Below are positions 26,502 through 35,975 of a DNA stretch of 64,000 nt, piece after piece (position 1 is the stretch's first letter; every line of letters starts with the position of its first letter). Origin of the DNA: Aeromicrobium wangtongii (GTDB lineage: Bacteria > Actinomycetota > Actinomycetes > Propionibacteriales > Nocardioidaceae). The position numbers were made by a program, and so were the translations under genes. The DNA lies in the NCBI RefSeq assembly GCF_024584515.1, contig NZ_CP102173.1, positions 2,108,001-2,172,000 of the forward strand. Direction: 5' to 3'. The notes beneath the pieces are model-generated. The model was not told the origin of the DNA, searched no databases, and saw only the letters and a program-made list of their open reading frames with translations.

Positions 26502-27749
26502 ATGACCTTGCCGACCCGCACTGATGTCCTCGTGGTCGGGGCCGGCCCCGCCGGCTCGGCGGCCGCGGCGTGGACGGCCCGCCTGGGGATGGACACCGTC
26601 CTGGCCGATGCGGCCACGTTCCCGCGGGACAAGACGTGCGGCGACGGGTTGACGCCGCGGGCGATCGCCGAGCTCGACCGGCTCGGTCTGGACGAGTGGG
26701 TCCGCGGCCACGGCACGAACCGCGGGCTGCGCGCCGCCGGCTTCGGCCAGGAGCTGCTGCTCCCCTGGCCCGGAGGGTCCCTGCCCGACTACGGCTCGGC
26801 GGTCCCCCGCACCGAGCTGGACGACAAGATCTTCCGCCTGGCGACGGACGCCGGAGCGACACCGTTCGAGGGCGCCCGTGCCGTCGACGTCGAGCGCGAC
26901 GACACCGGCATGGTCACCGGGGTGGTGTTCCAGGTCGGCGCCGACCGGACCCGGCACACCGTCGCGTGCGAGCGGCTCGTCGTGGCCGACGGCGTCCGCT
27001 CCCCCCTCGGCCGGGTGCTGGGACGTGAGTGGCACCGCGACACCGCCTACGGCGTGGCCGGACGCTCGTACGTCAAGTCCGGTCGCAGCGACGACCCGTG
27101 GATAGCCTCGCACCTCGAGCTGCGCGGCGAAGATGGCGAGCTGCTGCCCGGATACGGCTGGATCTTCCCGCTCGGCAACGGCGAGGTCAACCTCGGCGTG
27201 GGCGCGCTGGCGACCGCCAAGCGTCCCGCCGAGCTGCAGATCCGCCCCCTGATGGAGTACTACGCGACGCTGCGTCGCCAGGAGTGGGACCTGACCAGCG
27301 AGCTGCGCGCCCCGACCAGCGCCCTGCTGCCGATGGGCGGCGCCGTGTCAGGGGTGGCCGGCCCGAACTGGATGCTGATCGGCGACGCCGCCGGATGCGT
27401 CAACCCGCTCAACGGCGAGGGCATCGACTACGGGCTGGAGACCGGCCGCGTGGCTGCCGAGCTGCTGCACGCGCGTGCCGACCTGGCCTCGGCGTGGCCC
27501 CAGCTGCTGACCAGCCAGTACGGCGAGGCGTTCTCGATCGCGCGGCGACTGGCCGGGCTCATCACGATTCCGCACCTGCTGCCGACCGCCGGACCGATCG
27601 GGATGCGCTCGCCCGCGCTGATGACCTTCGCGCTGCGGGTCATGGGCAACCTCGTGACCGACGAGGACCGTGACCTCACGGCCCGCGTCTGGCGCTGGGC
27701 CGGTCGCCGGTCCGTGCAGCTCGACGACCGTCCACCGTTCTCGTCCTGA
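26502..27749 (+). CDS. Geranylgeranyl reductase-family flavoprotein, MenJ-like
   Basis: 415-residue FAD oxidoreductase with Rossmann motif 'VVGAGPAGSAAAAWTARLG', the family's 'FPRDKTCGDGLTPRAI', and 'WMLIGDAAGCVNPLNGEGIDYGLETG' FAD-binding block. The actinobacterial members closest in pattern (MenJ) saturate one isoprene unit of menaquinone in the membrane; other members reduce geranylgeranyl groups. ATG 26502 is 6 nt after GAGAAT. Followed by a clear terminator. Confidence 0.85.
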   Translation: MTLPTRTDVLVVGAGPAGSAAAAWTARLGMDTVLADAATFPRDKTCGDGLTPRAIAELDRLGLDEWVRGHGTNRGLRAAGFGQELLLPWPGGSLPDYGSAVPRTELDDKIFRLATDAGATPFEGARAVDVERDDTGMVTGVVFQVGADRTRHTVACERLVVADGVRSPLGRVLGREWHRDTAYGVAGRSYVKSGRSDDPWIASHLELRGEDGELLPGYGWIFPLGNGEVNLGVGALATAKRPAELQIRPLMEYYATLRRQEWDLTSELRAPTSALLPMGGAVSGVAGPNWMLIGDAAGCVNPLNGEGIDYGLETGRVAAELLHARADLASAWPQLLTSQYGEAFSIARRLAGLITIPHLLPTAGPIGMRSPALMTFALRVMGNLVTDEDRDLTARVWRWAGRRSVQLDDRPPFSS

Positions 27750-27755
27750 CGTGCA

Positions 27756-27783
27756 AAAGGGCCCGGCCGGAGCCGGGCCCTTT
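27756..27783. terminator. Bidirectional rho-independent terminator
   Basis: AAAGGGCCCGGC (27756-27767), CGGA loop, GCCGGGCCCTTT (27772-27783): a 12-bp perfect stem with A/T ends serving both convergent genes. Confidence 0.9.
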
Positions 27784-27799
27784 CACGGGTGGTGATCGA

Positions 27800-28285
27800 T
27801 CAGGCAGCAGGCGGAGCCGGCGGGGTCGTGTGACCGCCGCGGTTGCCCTGCGGCAGCTTCTCGCCCGACGCCTTGGACGACAGGAAGGCGAACGCCGTCA
27901 ACGCGATGCCCGCGATGAACAGGACCCAACCCGACCAGCCGGGGCCGACGTCGACGCGCGAGCCCAGGCCGCCGTCGGAGTAGGTGAACGCCCGCAGGAT
28001 GAGCAGCAGCGTGCCCAGACCGGCTGCGCCGGCCGCGATGAGGCTCCACGGCACACCGGCCGGCAGGTTCTCCCCGGCGAACGCCTTGACCGCGATGATC
28101 GCGGTGGCGGCGATGAGCAGCAGCACACCGAGGGTGGCGTAGCTGTCCCAGGCGTTGGTTCCGGCGGAGAATCCTCCCGCGCTCACCGTGACGTAGCTTT
28201 CGAAGAACGACAAGATGAGGGCGACTGCACCAGCGATCATCGCCCCCTGTTCGAACTTGCCGATTGACTTGAAGTCAGTGGCCAT
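27800..28285 (-). CDS. Hypothetical four-helix membrane protein
   Basis: 161 residues with four hydrophobic helices ('GAMIAGAVALILSFFESYVTV', 'LGVLLLIAATAIIAVKAFAG', 'WSLIAAGAAGLGTLLLILRAF', 'GWVLFIAGIALTAFAFLSS') and a short Pro/Gly tail. It resembles small actinobacterial membrane proteins of the DUF5336/unknown type; no function is assigned. ATG 28285 has GGGAGAGAA upstream and is preferred over a longer frame that starts in the intergenic region. Confidence 0.75.
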   Translation of the reverse strand: MATDFKSIGKFEQGAMIAGAVALILSFFESYVTVSAGGFSAGTNAWDSYATLGVLLLIAATAIIAVKAFAGENLPAGVPWSLIAAGAAGLGTLLLILRAFTYSDGGLGSRVDVGPGWSGWVLFIAGIALTAFAFLSSKASGEKLPQGNRGGHTTPPAPPAA

Positions 28286-28433
28286 AACGTGTTCTCTCCC
28301 AACGATCAATGATGTACGGCCCTGAATGTAGTGGCAACGAGGCACCTGCGACAGTCGATCAGCCCCGTGTCCCGGTATTGTTTACTGGCTGTCACCTGCG
28401 GGCGTGGCCGAGCGGTACGCCACAATCGGGCTC

Positions 28434-30086
28434 ATGAATGCAGATGTGATCGTCGTCGGCGCCGGTCTGGCCGGACTCGTGGCCACCGCAGAGCTGGTGC
28501 AGGCGGGCCGCAGCGTCGTGCTGGTCGACCAGGAGGGCGAGCAGGGAATGGGTGGCCAGGCCTACTGGTCGTTCGGTGGGTTGTTCCTGGTCGACTCCCC
28601 GCAGCAGCGGCGCATGGGCATCAAGGACTCGGTCGACCTCGCCCTGCAGGACTGGGCCGGCAGCGCCCAGTTCGACCGCGACGAGGACCTGTGGCCACGT
28701 CGATGGGCCGAGGCGTACGTCCACTTCGCCGCCGGCGAGAAGCAGGCCTGGCTCAAGGAGAAGGGGCACAGCATCTTCCCGGTCGTGGGTTGGGCCGAGC
28801 GCGGCGGCGGCCTGGCCGGTGGCCACGGCAACTCGGTCCCCCGCTTCCACATCACCTGGGGAACCGGCCCCGGCATCGTCGAGCCGTTCGAGCGCATCGT
28901 CCGTGCGGGGCACGAGAAAGGGCTGGTGCAGTTCGCGTTCCGCCACCAGGTCGACGAGCTCATGGTCACCGACGGGGTCGTGACGGGGGTCAGCGGACAC
29001 GTGCTGGAGCCGACGGACGCTCCACGGGCGGCGCCCACGTCCCGGACGACGATCGGCCAGTTCTCGATGACCGCGCAGGCGGTCATCGTCACGTCGGGCG
29101 GAATCGGCGGCAACCACGACCTCGTCCGCGCCAGCTGGCCCGCACGCCTGGGCACTCCCCCCGAGCACATGATCTCGGGCGTCCCGGAGCACGTGGACGG
29201 GCGCATGCTCGCCATCGCCGAGAAGGCCGGCGCCAGCCACGTCAACAGGGACCGCATGTGGCACTACGTCGAGGGCATCAAGAACTTCGACCCGATCTGG
29301 CCGATGCACGGCATCCGGATCCTGCCGGGACCGTCCTCGATGTGGCTGGACGGCGGCGGCCGGCGGCTGCCGGTTCCGGGGCTGCCGGGGTTCGACACGC
29401 TCGGGACGCTCAAGCTGCTGCGCAACAGCGGCCACGACCACTCCTGGTTCGTCCTCACCCAGGCGATCATCGAGAAGGAGTTCGCGCTGTCCGGTCAGGA
29501 GCAGAACCCCGACCTGACCGGCAAGAGCGTCCGGACGCTGGTCAAGGAGCGCCTCTCCAAGGGCGCCACCAGCCCGGTCGAGGCGTTCAAGTCACGCGGT
29601 GAGGACTTCGTCGTCGCCGACACGATCGAGGAGCTCGTCGCCGGGATGAACCGGCTGACCCCCGACGCCCCGGTGGACGTCGAGCTGGTGCGTCGCCAGG
29701 TGCAGGACCGTGACCGTGAGCTCGACAACGACTTCACCAAGGACCTGCAGATCGCGGCGCTACGCCAGGCCCGGTCGTACCGCGGCGACAAGCTGATCCG
29801 CGTCGCGAGCCCGCACAAGCTGCTCGACCCCGCCAAGGGACCGCTGATCGCCGTGCGCCTGCACGTGCTGACCCGCAAGTCGCTGGGCGGGCTGGAGACC
29901 GATCTGGACTCCCGCGTGCTCGGCGCCGACGGCACTCCCCTGCCCGGCCTGTACGCCGCCGGTGAGGTGGCCGGCTTCGGGGGCGGCGGCGTCCACGGCT
30001 ACAACTCGCTGGAAGGCACGTTCCTGGGCGGATGTCTGTTCAGCGGCCGGGCCGCTGGTCGTGCCGCCGCCCTACAGGTCGTCTGA
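28434..30086 (+). CDS. FAD-binding dehydrogenase, 3-ketosteroid-dehydrogenase/fumarate-reductase-like
   Basis: 550-residue flavoprotein. N-terminal 'ADVIVVGAGLAGLVATAELVQAG' binds FAD, 'GMGGQAYWSFGGLFLVDSPQQRRMG' is characteristic of the COG3573 'predicted oxidoreductase' group, and 'LPGLYAAGEVAGFGGGGVHGYNSLEGTFLGGCLFSGR' type ending (seen at about 505-540) is the C-terminal flavin site. It probably dehydrogenates a cyclic or steroid-like substrate, but no steroid genes are nearby. ATG 28434. The 3' end overlaps the convergent EAL gene by 15 bp. Confidence 0.82.
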   Translation: MNADVIVVGAGLAGLVATAELVQAGRSVVLVDQEGEQGMGGQAYWSFGGLFLVDSPQQRRMGIKDSVDLALQDWAGSAQFDRDEDLWPRRWAEAYVHFAAGEKQAWLKEKGHSIFPVVGWAERGGGLAGGHGNSVPRFHITWGTGPGIVEPFERIVRAGHEKGLVQFAFRHQVDELMVTDGVVTGVSGHVLEPTDAPRAAPTSRTTIGQFSMTAQAVIVTSGGIGGNHDLVRASWPARLGTPPEHMISGVPEHVDGRMLAIAEKAGASHVNRDRMWHYVEGIKNFDPIWPMHGIRILPGPSSMWLDGGGRRLPVPGLPGFDTLGTLKLLRNSGHDHSWFVLTQAIIEKEFALSGQEQNPDLTGKSVRTLVKERLSKGATSPVEAFKSRGEDFVVADTIEELVAGMNRLTPDAPVDVELVRRQVQDRDRELDNDFTKDLQIAALRQARSYRGDKLIRVASPHKLLDPAKGPLIAVRLHVLTRKSLGGLETDLDSRVLGADGTPLPGLYAAGEVAGFGGGGVHGYNSLEGTFLGGCLFSGRAAGRAAALQVV

Positions 30087-32213
30087 CGCGCGCCACGACG
30101 CCTCGGAGCCGCCGATGTGCTCGATCAACTCCTCCGGCGGAAGTGCCGCGCTGTACCGGAATCCCTGGCCGACATCGCACGAGCGGGCCTGCAGGTACTC
30201 CTGCTGGGCCAGGGTCTCGACTCCCTCGGCCACGACGGTCATGCCCAGGGCGTGCGCCATCAGGATGATCGTGTCGACGATCGCGGCGTCAGTCCCCCCG
30301 GCGGCCAGGTCGGCGACGAACGATCGGTCGATCTTGAGCTTGTCGATCGTGAACCGCGACAGATAGGCCAGGCTGGAGAACCCGGTGCCGAAGTCGTCCA
30401 CGACGATCCCCACGCCGAGCGAGCGGACCGTGTCCATCACGTCGACGACCTCACGGGGGTCCTCCATGAAGATGCCCTCGGTGATCTCCAGCTCCAGCTG
30501 CTCGGGCGGCAGGCCCGAGTCGGCCAGCGCGCGGCGCACGACGTCCAGCCAGCCGCGATCCTGGAACTGGCGCGGCGAGACGTTGACTGCCAGTCGCAGC
30601 GGAACTCCCGCTTTCGCCGACATCTCGACGACGTCCTCGCAGGCCCGGCGCAGCACCCACTCGCCGAGCTGGATGATCAGGCCATTGTCCTCGGCCGCAG
30701 GGATGAAGCGGTCGGGCGAGATGGAGTGTCCGTCCGCGGTCCGCCACCGGGCGAGTGCCTCGACCCCGATGACGTGGCCCTCGAGCAGGCACACCTGCGG
30801 CTGGTAGACCACCGACAGCTCCCGGCGGGTGAGGGCGTGCCGCAGCGCCGAGGCCATCTCGAGCTTGTCGTTCGTCTCGTCCAGCATCGAGCCCTCGAAC
30901 CAGCGGTAGCTGTTCCGCGCCGATGACTTCGCGTGGTACATCGCGGTGTCGGCGTGCTTGAGCAGGGTGGCCGGGTCCTGACCCGCCTCGGGCGACCTCG
31001 CCACCCCCATGCTGGCGGTGACGACCAGCTCGTGCCCGAAGCAGATCACCGGTTCGAGGACGACCGACAGCACCTCGTCGATGCGCTTGCCGAGCCTCGC
31101 CGGGTCCTGCGAGCCGGTGAACACCAGCACGAACTCGTCGCCGCCGACACGAGCCACCAGGTCACTGGGGTGCATCACCGCGCTGAGCCGGGCAGCCATC
31201 TCGACCAGCAGCTCGTCCCCGACGTGGTGCCCGAGGGAGTCGTTGACCCGCTTGAAGTGGTCAAGGTCGATGAGGCCGACCGTGACGCCCACGCCGGTGC
31301 GGGCAGCGGTGCGCAGATCCTCGTCCAGACGCTCGAACAGCTTGGAGCGGTTGGGCAGGTCGGTCAGGAAGTCGTAGTCGGCCATGTGCCGGATGAATGC
31401 CTCGGCCTCACGGCGCTGGGTGATGTCGTACGCGACCGACAGGACACCCGCGATCCCGTCCTCGCCGTCGATCGGCGCGATCGACTCGTTGACCGGGATC
31501 GTACGGCCGTCCTTGCGGTGGTAGTCGACCTCGCGCTCGCCGCCCCCGTCGGTCCTGGCATCGACCAGGGGCAGGTCAGTGGTGTCGGTGCGCACGGCAC
31601 TGATCGGCGAACCGATGAGCTCGTCGCGATCGAAGCCGAGCAGGCGTTCGGCCGCCGGATTGGCCGTGACGATCGTGCCATCGGGCTCCGAGGCGATGAT
31701 GCTGAACGGCAGGCTGGCCAGGATCGAGGCGCGCAGGCGATCGGCGGTACGAGCGGACTCGGTGGCCTGGATCTGCAGCCGCTCGGAGATGTCGATGATC
31801 GAGGCGAGGACGTGGTGCTCCTCGTTGATCAGGATGGGGTTGAGCCCGATCTCGATCGGGAACTCGCGTCCGCTCGCGTGACGGCCGAACAGATCGCGAC
31901 CGGCGCCCATCGATCGCGTGTCCGGGCGCTGGAAGAATCCGTCGCGGAATCCCACATGGCGCTCTCTGAAACGGTCAGGGATCAGCCGCTCGACGGTCAT
32001 CTCGAGCAGATCGGCGCGGGAGTGGCCGAACAGGATCTCCATCTGCTGGTTGACCAGGGTGATGCGTCCCCGGGAGTCGACCATGACCATCGCATTGGGC
32101 GTCGCCTCGATGACCTGTCGCAGCATCATGCTGTCGTCGGCCGTCGCGCTGGAGCCCGAGCTCTTGCCGCGGGCAGCGCGCAGCCGGGACATCATCACGC
32201 CATCATTGTCCAC
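30072..32213 (-). CDS. PAS-PAS-GGDEF-EAL cyclic-di-GMP signalling protein
   Basis: 713 residues, no membrane segment. Two PAS domains (about 30-140 and 160-270, each with a 'NPAAERLLGFDRDELIG'-type motif) precede a diguanylate cyclase domain with an intact 'VGGDEF' and a phosphodiesterase domain with 'GVEALARWR', 'LEITEG', 'DDFGTGFSSL' and 'KIDRSFV'. Both catalytic sets look complete, so it may make and degrade c-di-GMP depending on PAS input. The inhibitory I-site Arg is replaced: the residues before GGDEF read HPSD rather than RxxD. GTG 32213 is the first start; internal ATGs at about 32194 are possible. Confidence 0.9.
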   Translation of the reverse strand: MDNDGVMMSRLRAARGKSSGSSATADDSMMLRQVIEATPNAMVMVDSRGRITLVNQQMEILFGHSRADLLEMTVERLIPDRFRERHVGFRDGFFQRPDTRSMGAGRDLFGRHASGREFPIEIGLNPILINEEHHVLASIIDISERLQIQATESARTADRLRASILASLPFSIIASEPDGTIVTANPAAERLLGFDRDELIGSPISAVRTDTTDLPLVDARTDGGGEREVDYHRKDGRTIPVNESIAPIDGEDGIAGVLSVAYDITQRREAEAFIRHMADYDFLTDLPNRSKLFERLDEDLRTAARTGVGVTVGLIDLDHFKRVNDSLGHHVGDELLVEMAARLSAVMHPSDLVARVGGDEFVLVFTGSQDPARLGKRIDEVLSVVLEPVICFGHELVVTASMGVARSPEAGQDPATLLKHADTAMYHAKSSARNSYRWFEGSMLDETNDKLEMASALRHALTRRELSVVYQPQVCLLEGHVIGVEALARWRTADGHSISPDRFIPAAEDNGLIIQLGEWVLRRACEDVVEMSAKAGVPLRLAVNVSPRQFQDRGWLDVVRRALADSGLPPEQLELEITEGIFMEDPREVVDVMDTVRSLGVGIVVDDFGTGFSSLAYLSRFTIDKLKIDRSFVADLAAGGTDAAIVDTIILMAHALGMTVVAEGVETLAQQEYLQARSCDVGQGFRYSAALPPEELIEHIGGSEASWRASDDL

Positions 32214-32270
32214 GCCGCGAGGTCACCCCGCACCCACGCGACACATTCGCGACGCGTCGGAGCCGCCGAC

Positions 32271-32276
32271 TAGGGT
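32271..32276 (+). promoter_or_regulatory. -10 box TAGGGT of a probable leaderless transcript
   Basis: Ends 6 nt before the xthA GTG at 32283. Confidence 0.5.
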
Positions 32277-32282
32277 GAGCGC

Positions 32283-33098
32283 GTGCTTCGAATCGCCACC
32301 GTCAACGTCAACGGCATCCGTGCCGCCCACAACAAGACCCGCGGTCAGGCGACCGGCTTGAGCGAGTGGCTCGCCGAGCGCGGTGCCGACGTGGTGACCC
32401 TGCAGGAGGTGCGGGCACCCGACGAGATCGTGCACCAGATCCTGGAGCACACCGGCTATTCCGTGGTCCACACCGAGGCAGCCGCCAAGGGACGCGCGGG
32501 GGTCGCCGTGCTCAGCCGCACCCCGCCGGTGGCGCACCGCGTCGGCAACGGCGATCCGTACTTCGACGACTCGGGCCGCTGGATCGAGGCCGATGTCGTG
32601 CTGCCCGACGGCTCGACCCTGACGGCCGTCTCGGCGTACGTGCACTCCGGTGAGGCCGGCACCCCGCGCCAGGAGGAGAAGTACCGGTTCCTGGACCAGA
32701 TGGTCGTCCGCATGGCCGAGATCAGGGCCACCGGGAACCACGCGGTGGTCACCGGCGACCTGAACGTCGGGCACACCGAGCTGGACATCAAGAACTGGAA
32801 GGCCAACCAGAAGAAGGCTGGATTCCTGCCCGAGGAGCGGGCGTACTTCGACCGCTTCTTCGGCGAGCTGGGCTGGGTCGACGTGCACCGCGCCCTCGCC
32901 GGACCGGTGCCCGGCCCGTACACCTGGTGGTCGATGCGCGGCAAGGCCTTCGACACCGACACCGGGTGGCGCATCGACTACCAGATCGCGACCCCTGAGC
33001 TGGCCGCCACGGCCCGCACGGCGACGGTCGACCGGGCGGTGAGCTGGGCGGAGCGGTGGTCCGACCACGCTCCCCTGGTCATCGACTACGACCTGTAG
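32283..33098 (+). CDS. xthA: Exodeoxyribonuclease III
   Basis: 271-residue Mg-dependent AP endonuclease/3'-5' exonuclease for base-excision repair. Visible: 'IATVNVNGIRAA' (catalytic Asn), 'VVTLQEVRAP' (metal Glu), 'VTGDLNVGHTELDIKN' (Asp/Asn), and the C-terminal 'TGWRIDYQIATP' and 'SDHAPLVIDYDL' (Asp-His). Full length. GTG start with -10 box 6 nt upstream; divergent from the GGDEF-EAL gene. Confidence 0.95.
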   Translation: MLRIATVNVNGIRAAHNKTRGQATGLSEWLAERGADVVTLQEVRAPDEIVHQILEHTGYSVVHTEAAAKGRAGVAVLSRTPPVAHRVGNGDPYFDDSGRWIEADVVLPDGSTLTAVSAYVHSGEAGTPRQEEKYRFLDQMVVRMAEIRATGNHAVVTGDLNVGHTELDIKNWKANQKKAGFLPEERAYFDRFFGELGWVDVHRALAGPVPGPYTWWSMRGKAFDTDTGWRIDYQIATPELAATARTATVDRAVSWAERWSDHAPLVIDYDL

Positions 33099-33123
33099 CC
33101 GCACCGCCCTCCTCGCACATGAA

Positions 33124-33157
33124 GGGAGGGCGTCCACCCCCCGGTGGACGCCCTCCC
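33124..33157. terminator. Bidirectional hairpin terminator
   Basis: 15-bp perfect stem (33124-33138 with 33143-33157) and a CCCC loop, between convergent xthA and the M6 protease gene. Confidence 0.85.
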
Positions 33158-33172
33158 GATCGTGGGAACGGT

Positions 33173-35578
33173 CTAGTTGAACTTGACCTTCATGCTGGTG
33201 CCGTTCTCCTTCTGGACACGGATCTTGACACCGGCCGCGGGCAGCTTCACACCGTGGTTCGGCAGCTCGGCGTACCAGTACTTCTGGGTGTCGTCGAACA
33301 GCGGCTTGGCGGCCTGGCCACGGATGTAGCTGGGCTTGCCATTGGTGTGCAGCGTCATCGAGTCAGCCTTGTGCAGCGAGAACGGCGCGTCGTACATCTG
33401 GATGCGCGCTCGCCACGGTGCGCCGGTCGCGATGTTGATGATCGGCTCGGGATTGGCGTCGATGTACAGGTTGCGTCCCGTGCCCGGGTGCACATTGGTG
33501 TTGTTGTCCCGCTGGGAGGTGTCCCAGTAGGAGATCAACAGGCCGTGGCCGTACTTGTAGTGCTCGACCCAGTCCGGCTTGGTGTTGGCGAAGCCGAAGT
33601 TGTACGGACCCGTCTGCAGGTACTGGTCGTACGAGACGTACGACCGGTGACCGGCGATGTAGTAGTTGTCGTACAGATCGGTCGACGTCGGACCGACGAT
33701 CGAGAACCCGTCGAAGGTCCACGTGGGGCCACCGTTCTCGGCACCATCGGCCAGCAGCGTCTCGGTGCCGGCCTTGACTGTCACGTCGTCGACGAACAAA
33801 CCGGCCTCGGCAACGCCGCCGTCGGTCTTGTACAGGAAGCGCAGCTTGATCTTCTTGCCGTCGTACGCACCCAGCGGCACGTTGAGAGCGGCCCACGTCT
33901 TCTGCTCACCGGACAGCGCCGCGTTGCCCGAGGGGTCCAGCGGGATCGGCGTGCCGCCGACTGTCCCGTTGAGCGACTTCCACGTCGTCTCGCCCTCGGC
34001 CTGCGCCTGGACGTATGCGTAGTCGTAGCCCGCCTCGATCTCGTACCGGACCTTGGCGTCGAGCACGGCCGCGGTCTTGCCGGTCAGGTCGACGCTGGTG
34101 GTCATCGAGTTGTTGAGATCGTCCCCCGATCCGGAGAAGAACTGCTTGGTCCCGGAGGCAGGTGCACCGTTCTGCCTGATGATCTGCTTCTTGGGCAGCA
34201 CGACGACAGCGGCCTGGGCCTTCTTGGTGTTGTACTCCTCCGGCCCGAGGTTCAGCGTCTTCTGCTGCTTGGTCGAGAGCGCCTCGTAGTCGAGCCAGCC
34301 GAGCTGCAGCTTGTTCCACGCGCCGAGGTCGCCCGGGCGGGTGCCCAGTGCCTCGCCGGCGGCATTGAGGCGGCTCTGGGCCATCAGGGTCCAGTACTCG
34401 TTGTTGTTGTCGCCGCCGCCGGAGGTGTCGTAGTCGTCCGGGAGACCGAGGTCGTGACCGAACTCGTGGGCGAAGACCGACAGGCCGCCGTTCTCGGGCT
34501 GGGCCGTGTAGTCGCCCACCCAGATGCCGGTGTTGCCGACCTGGGCGCCGCCGAGACGGTTCTGGGGCGGGCCGGTGAGACCGGCGTCGGTGCCGAAGGC
34601 GTACCAGCGGTGCGACCAGATGGCGTCCTCACCCTGCTGCGGATCGCCGTCCGCCTCGTCGCCACCTGCGTGGACGATCTGGAAGTGGTCGATGTAGCCG
34701 TCGGGCTCGTTGAAGTCGCCGTCACCGTCGAAGTCGTAGCGGTCGTACTGGTCGTACGAGGCAATGGTCTTCTTGATCTGGGCGTCGGTCCTGCCGGCCG
34801 CCTTCTGATCGGCGACCCACGCGGTCAGCGAGTCCTGGATGAGGTTCCAGACCGTCCTGTAGGACTCGTCGCGGCCGTAGCGCGCCTCGTTGTAGGGCAC
34901 CTTGACCCAGTCCTGGACCTGGCCGTCGACCGTGTAGCGGCCTGAGGACTGCGTCTCGAAGTAGGTCTTGACCGACTCGACGCCGTCACCGCTGCCGAAG
35001 TAGAGGTCCTGGTAGTGCTTGCGGTTGTAGTTCTTCTGCCAGACGGTCGAGTTGTCCTTCGTCCGGTCGGGCTGGGGGATCTGGTTGTGCAGCGGGCCGT
35101 CGAACGTCGTCGGACCCTCCACGCTCGGGTCCGTGTCCTGGTCGGGGAAGTCGGGGTGACGCTGGTTGCCGAACTCGGTGAGGATCACGAAGATCTTGTC
35201 GGCGCGCTCCTGGCTGAGCTCGACGTACTGATCCTTCTTCTGGCTCTTCTGGATCGCCTGGCGCTGGTTCTTCGTGGCGCGCTTGTTGGCCAGAGCCGCA
35301 GCCTCGGCCGGGCTGTAGCCCTTGCCGACCTTGACCACCGATGCACCGTTCTTGTCGACGGGGGTGGCCTCACCATTGATGACCGAGGTCAGGCCGCTCT
35401 CACGCAGGGCGCGGCGCTTGTCCTCCAGCGGATTCGGCAGATCGTCCTTGCCGACCTTGCTCGGTTGGTCCTGAGCCTTGACCGAGGGTGCTTCGGCGGC
35501 CGTTCCCGGTGAGGCATAGGCCAGACCGAGCGACGCCGCGAGGGTGAGGCCCATGAGCCCCGATGTCACACGTTTCAC
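33173..35578 (-). CDS. Immune inhibitor A-type M6 metallopeptidase
   Basis: 801-residue secreted protease. A signal peptide ('GLMGLTLAASLGLAYASPGTAAEA') is followed by a propeptide, the M6 catalytic domain with the zinc site 'FAHEFGHDLGLPDDYD' (about 378-393), and a C-terminal beta-sandwich/MAM-like part with 'GLFVDDVTVKAGTETL' and 'YYIAGHRSYVSYDQYL'. InhA proteases of Bacillus degrade host antimicrobial peptides; in soil actinobacteria the role is probably extracellular protein degradation. Lies alone between terminator and a 397-bp upstream region with a paired operator-like repeat. Confidence 0.93.
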   Translation of the reverse strand: MKRVTSGLMGLTLAASLGLAYASPGTAAEAPSVKAQDQPSKVGKDDLPNPLEDKRRALRESGLTSVINGEATPVDKNGASVVKVGKGYSPAEAAALANKRATKNQRQAIQKSQKKDQYVELSQERADKIFVILTEFGNQRHPDFPDQDTDPSVEGPTTFDGPLHNQIPQPDRTKDNSTVWQKNYNRKHYQDLYFGSGDGVESVKTYFETQSSGRYTVDGQVQDWVKVPYNEARYGRDESYRTVWNLIQDSLTAWVADQKAAGRTDAQIKKTIASYDQYDRYDFDGDGDFNEPDGYIDHFQIVHAGGDEADGDPQQGEDAIWSHRWYAFGTDAGLTGPPQNRLGGAQVGNTGIWVGDYTAQPENGGLSVFAHEFGHDLGLPDDYDTSGGGDNNNEYWTLMAQSRLNAAGEALGTRPGDLGAWNKLQLGWLDYEALSTKQQKTLNLGPEEYNTKKAQAAVVVLPKKQIIRQNGAPASGTKQFFSGSGDDLNNSMTTSVDLTGKTAAVLDAKVRYEIEAGYDYAYVQAQAEGETTWKSLNGTVGGTPIPLDPSGNAALSGEQKTWAALNVPLGAYDGKKIKLRFLYKTDGGVAEAGLFVDDVTVKAGTETLLADGAENGGPTWTFDGFSIVGPTSTDLYDNYYIAGHRSYVSYDQYLQTGPYNFGFANTKPDWVEHYKYGHGLLISYWDTSQRDNNTNVHPGTGRNLYIDANPEPIINIATGAPWRARIQMYDAPFSLHKADSMTLHTNGKPSYIRGQAAKPLFDDTQKYWYAELPNHGVKLPAAGVKIRVQKENGTSMKVKFN

Positions 35579-35718
35579 TGTTCCCCCAACTGATTTGGTA
35601 TCCAGACGTGCGGTCAGACGATCGCCCGCCGCAACCGGGCTCGCCCTTGTGGGGCAATCCCGCGCAACGCAGACAACTTAGGCAACATTCAGGGACGGAG
35701 GAAGTCTTGACTTTTGGC

Positions 35719-35749
35719 CCGATCGGACTATGGGGACTAGTCCGATCGG
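35719..35749. promoter_or_regulatory. Paired CCGATCGG inverted repeat, candidate operator
   Basis: Perfect 12-bp arms (35719-35730 and 35738-35749) around TGGGGAC. Each arm contains the self-palindrome CCGATCGG, the two copies being 23 bp apart centre to centre. It lies between divergent genes (M6 protease start 35578; cold-shock promoter about 35831), closer to the latter. The rest of 35579-35975 holds the cold-shock promoter and leader and no gene. Confidence 0.5.
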
Positions 35750-35805
35750 ACCATTTCGCGGGTAAAGCCGTTCACGCAGAATTTTCTTTTTCCCTGCGCA
35801 ATCTC

Positions 35806-35836
35806 TTGCCAAAACCGGTTCCGCTTGCCCTAGGCT
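35806..35836 (+). promoter_or_regulatory. Candidate cold-shock gene promoter with long 5' leader
   Basis: TTGCCA (35806-35811), 19-bp spacer and TAGGCT (35831-35836). Transcription from here would give an untranslated leader of about 135 nt before the ATG at 35976, as is usual for cspA-type genes whose leader folds in response to temperature. Unlike most genes here this one is clearly not leaderless. Confidence 0.5.
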
Positions 35837-35975
35837 GCATCCCAGTTGCACGACGTTGGCCGTACGAATGAATGAGTTTCCTCCCGGGGTGTCGAGTTCT
35901 TCTCGAAGGTTGGATGTACGTCGCGACGATCGCGCGCGAAGGTCGCGGGCGGCATCTCGCCAAGAGGAGAAGGAC

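Noticed and set aside
28399..28430. tRNA-Leu-like start 'GGGCGTGGCCGAGCGGT'
   Set aside because: Only the first 17 bases look like a tRNA; no anticodon arm, T arm or 3' acceptor follows, and the FAD-dehydrogenase start codon lies within it.
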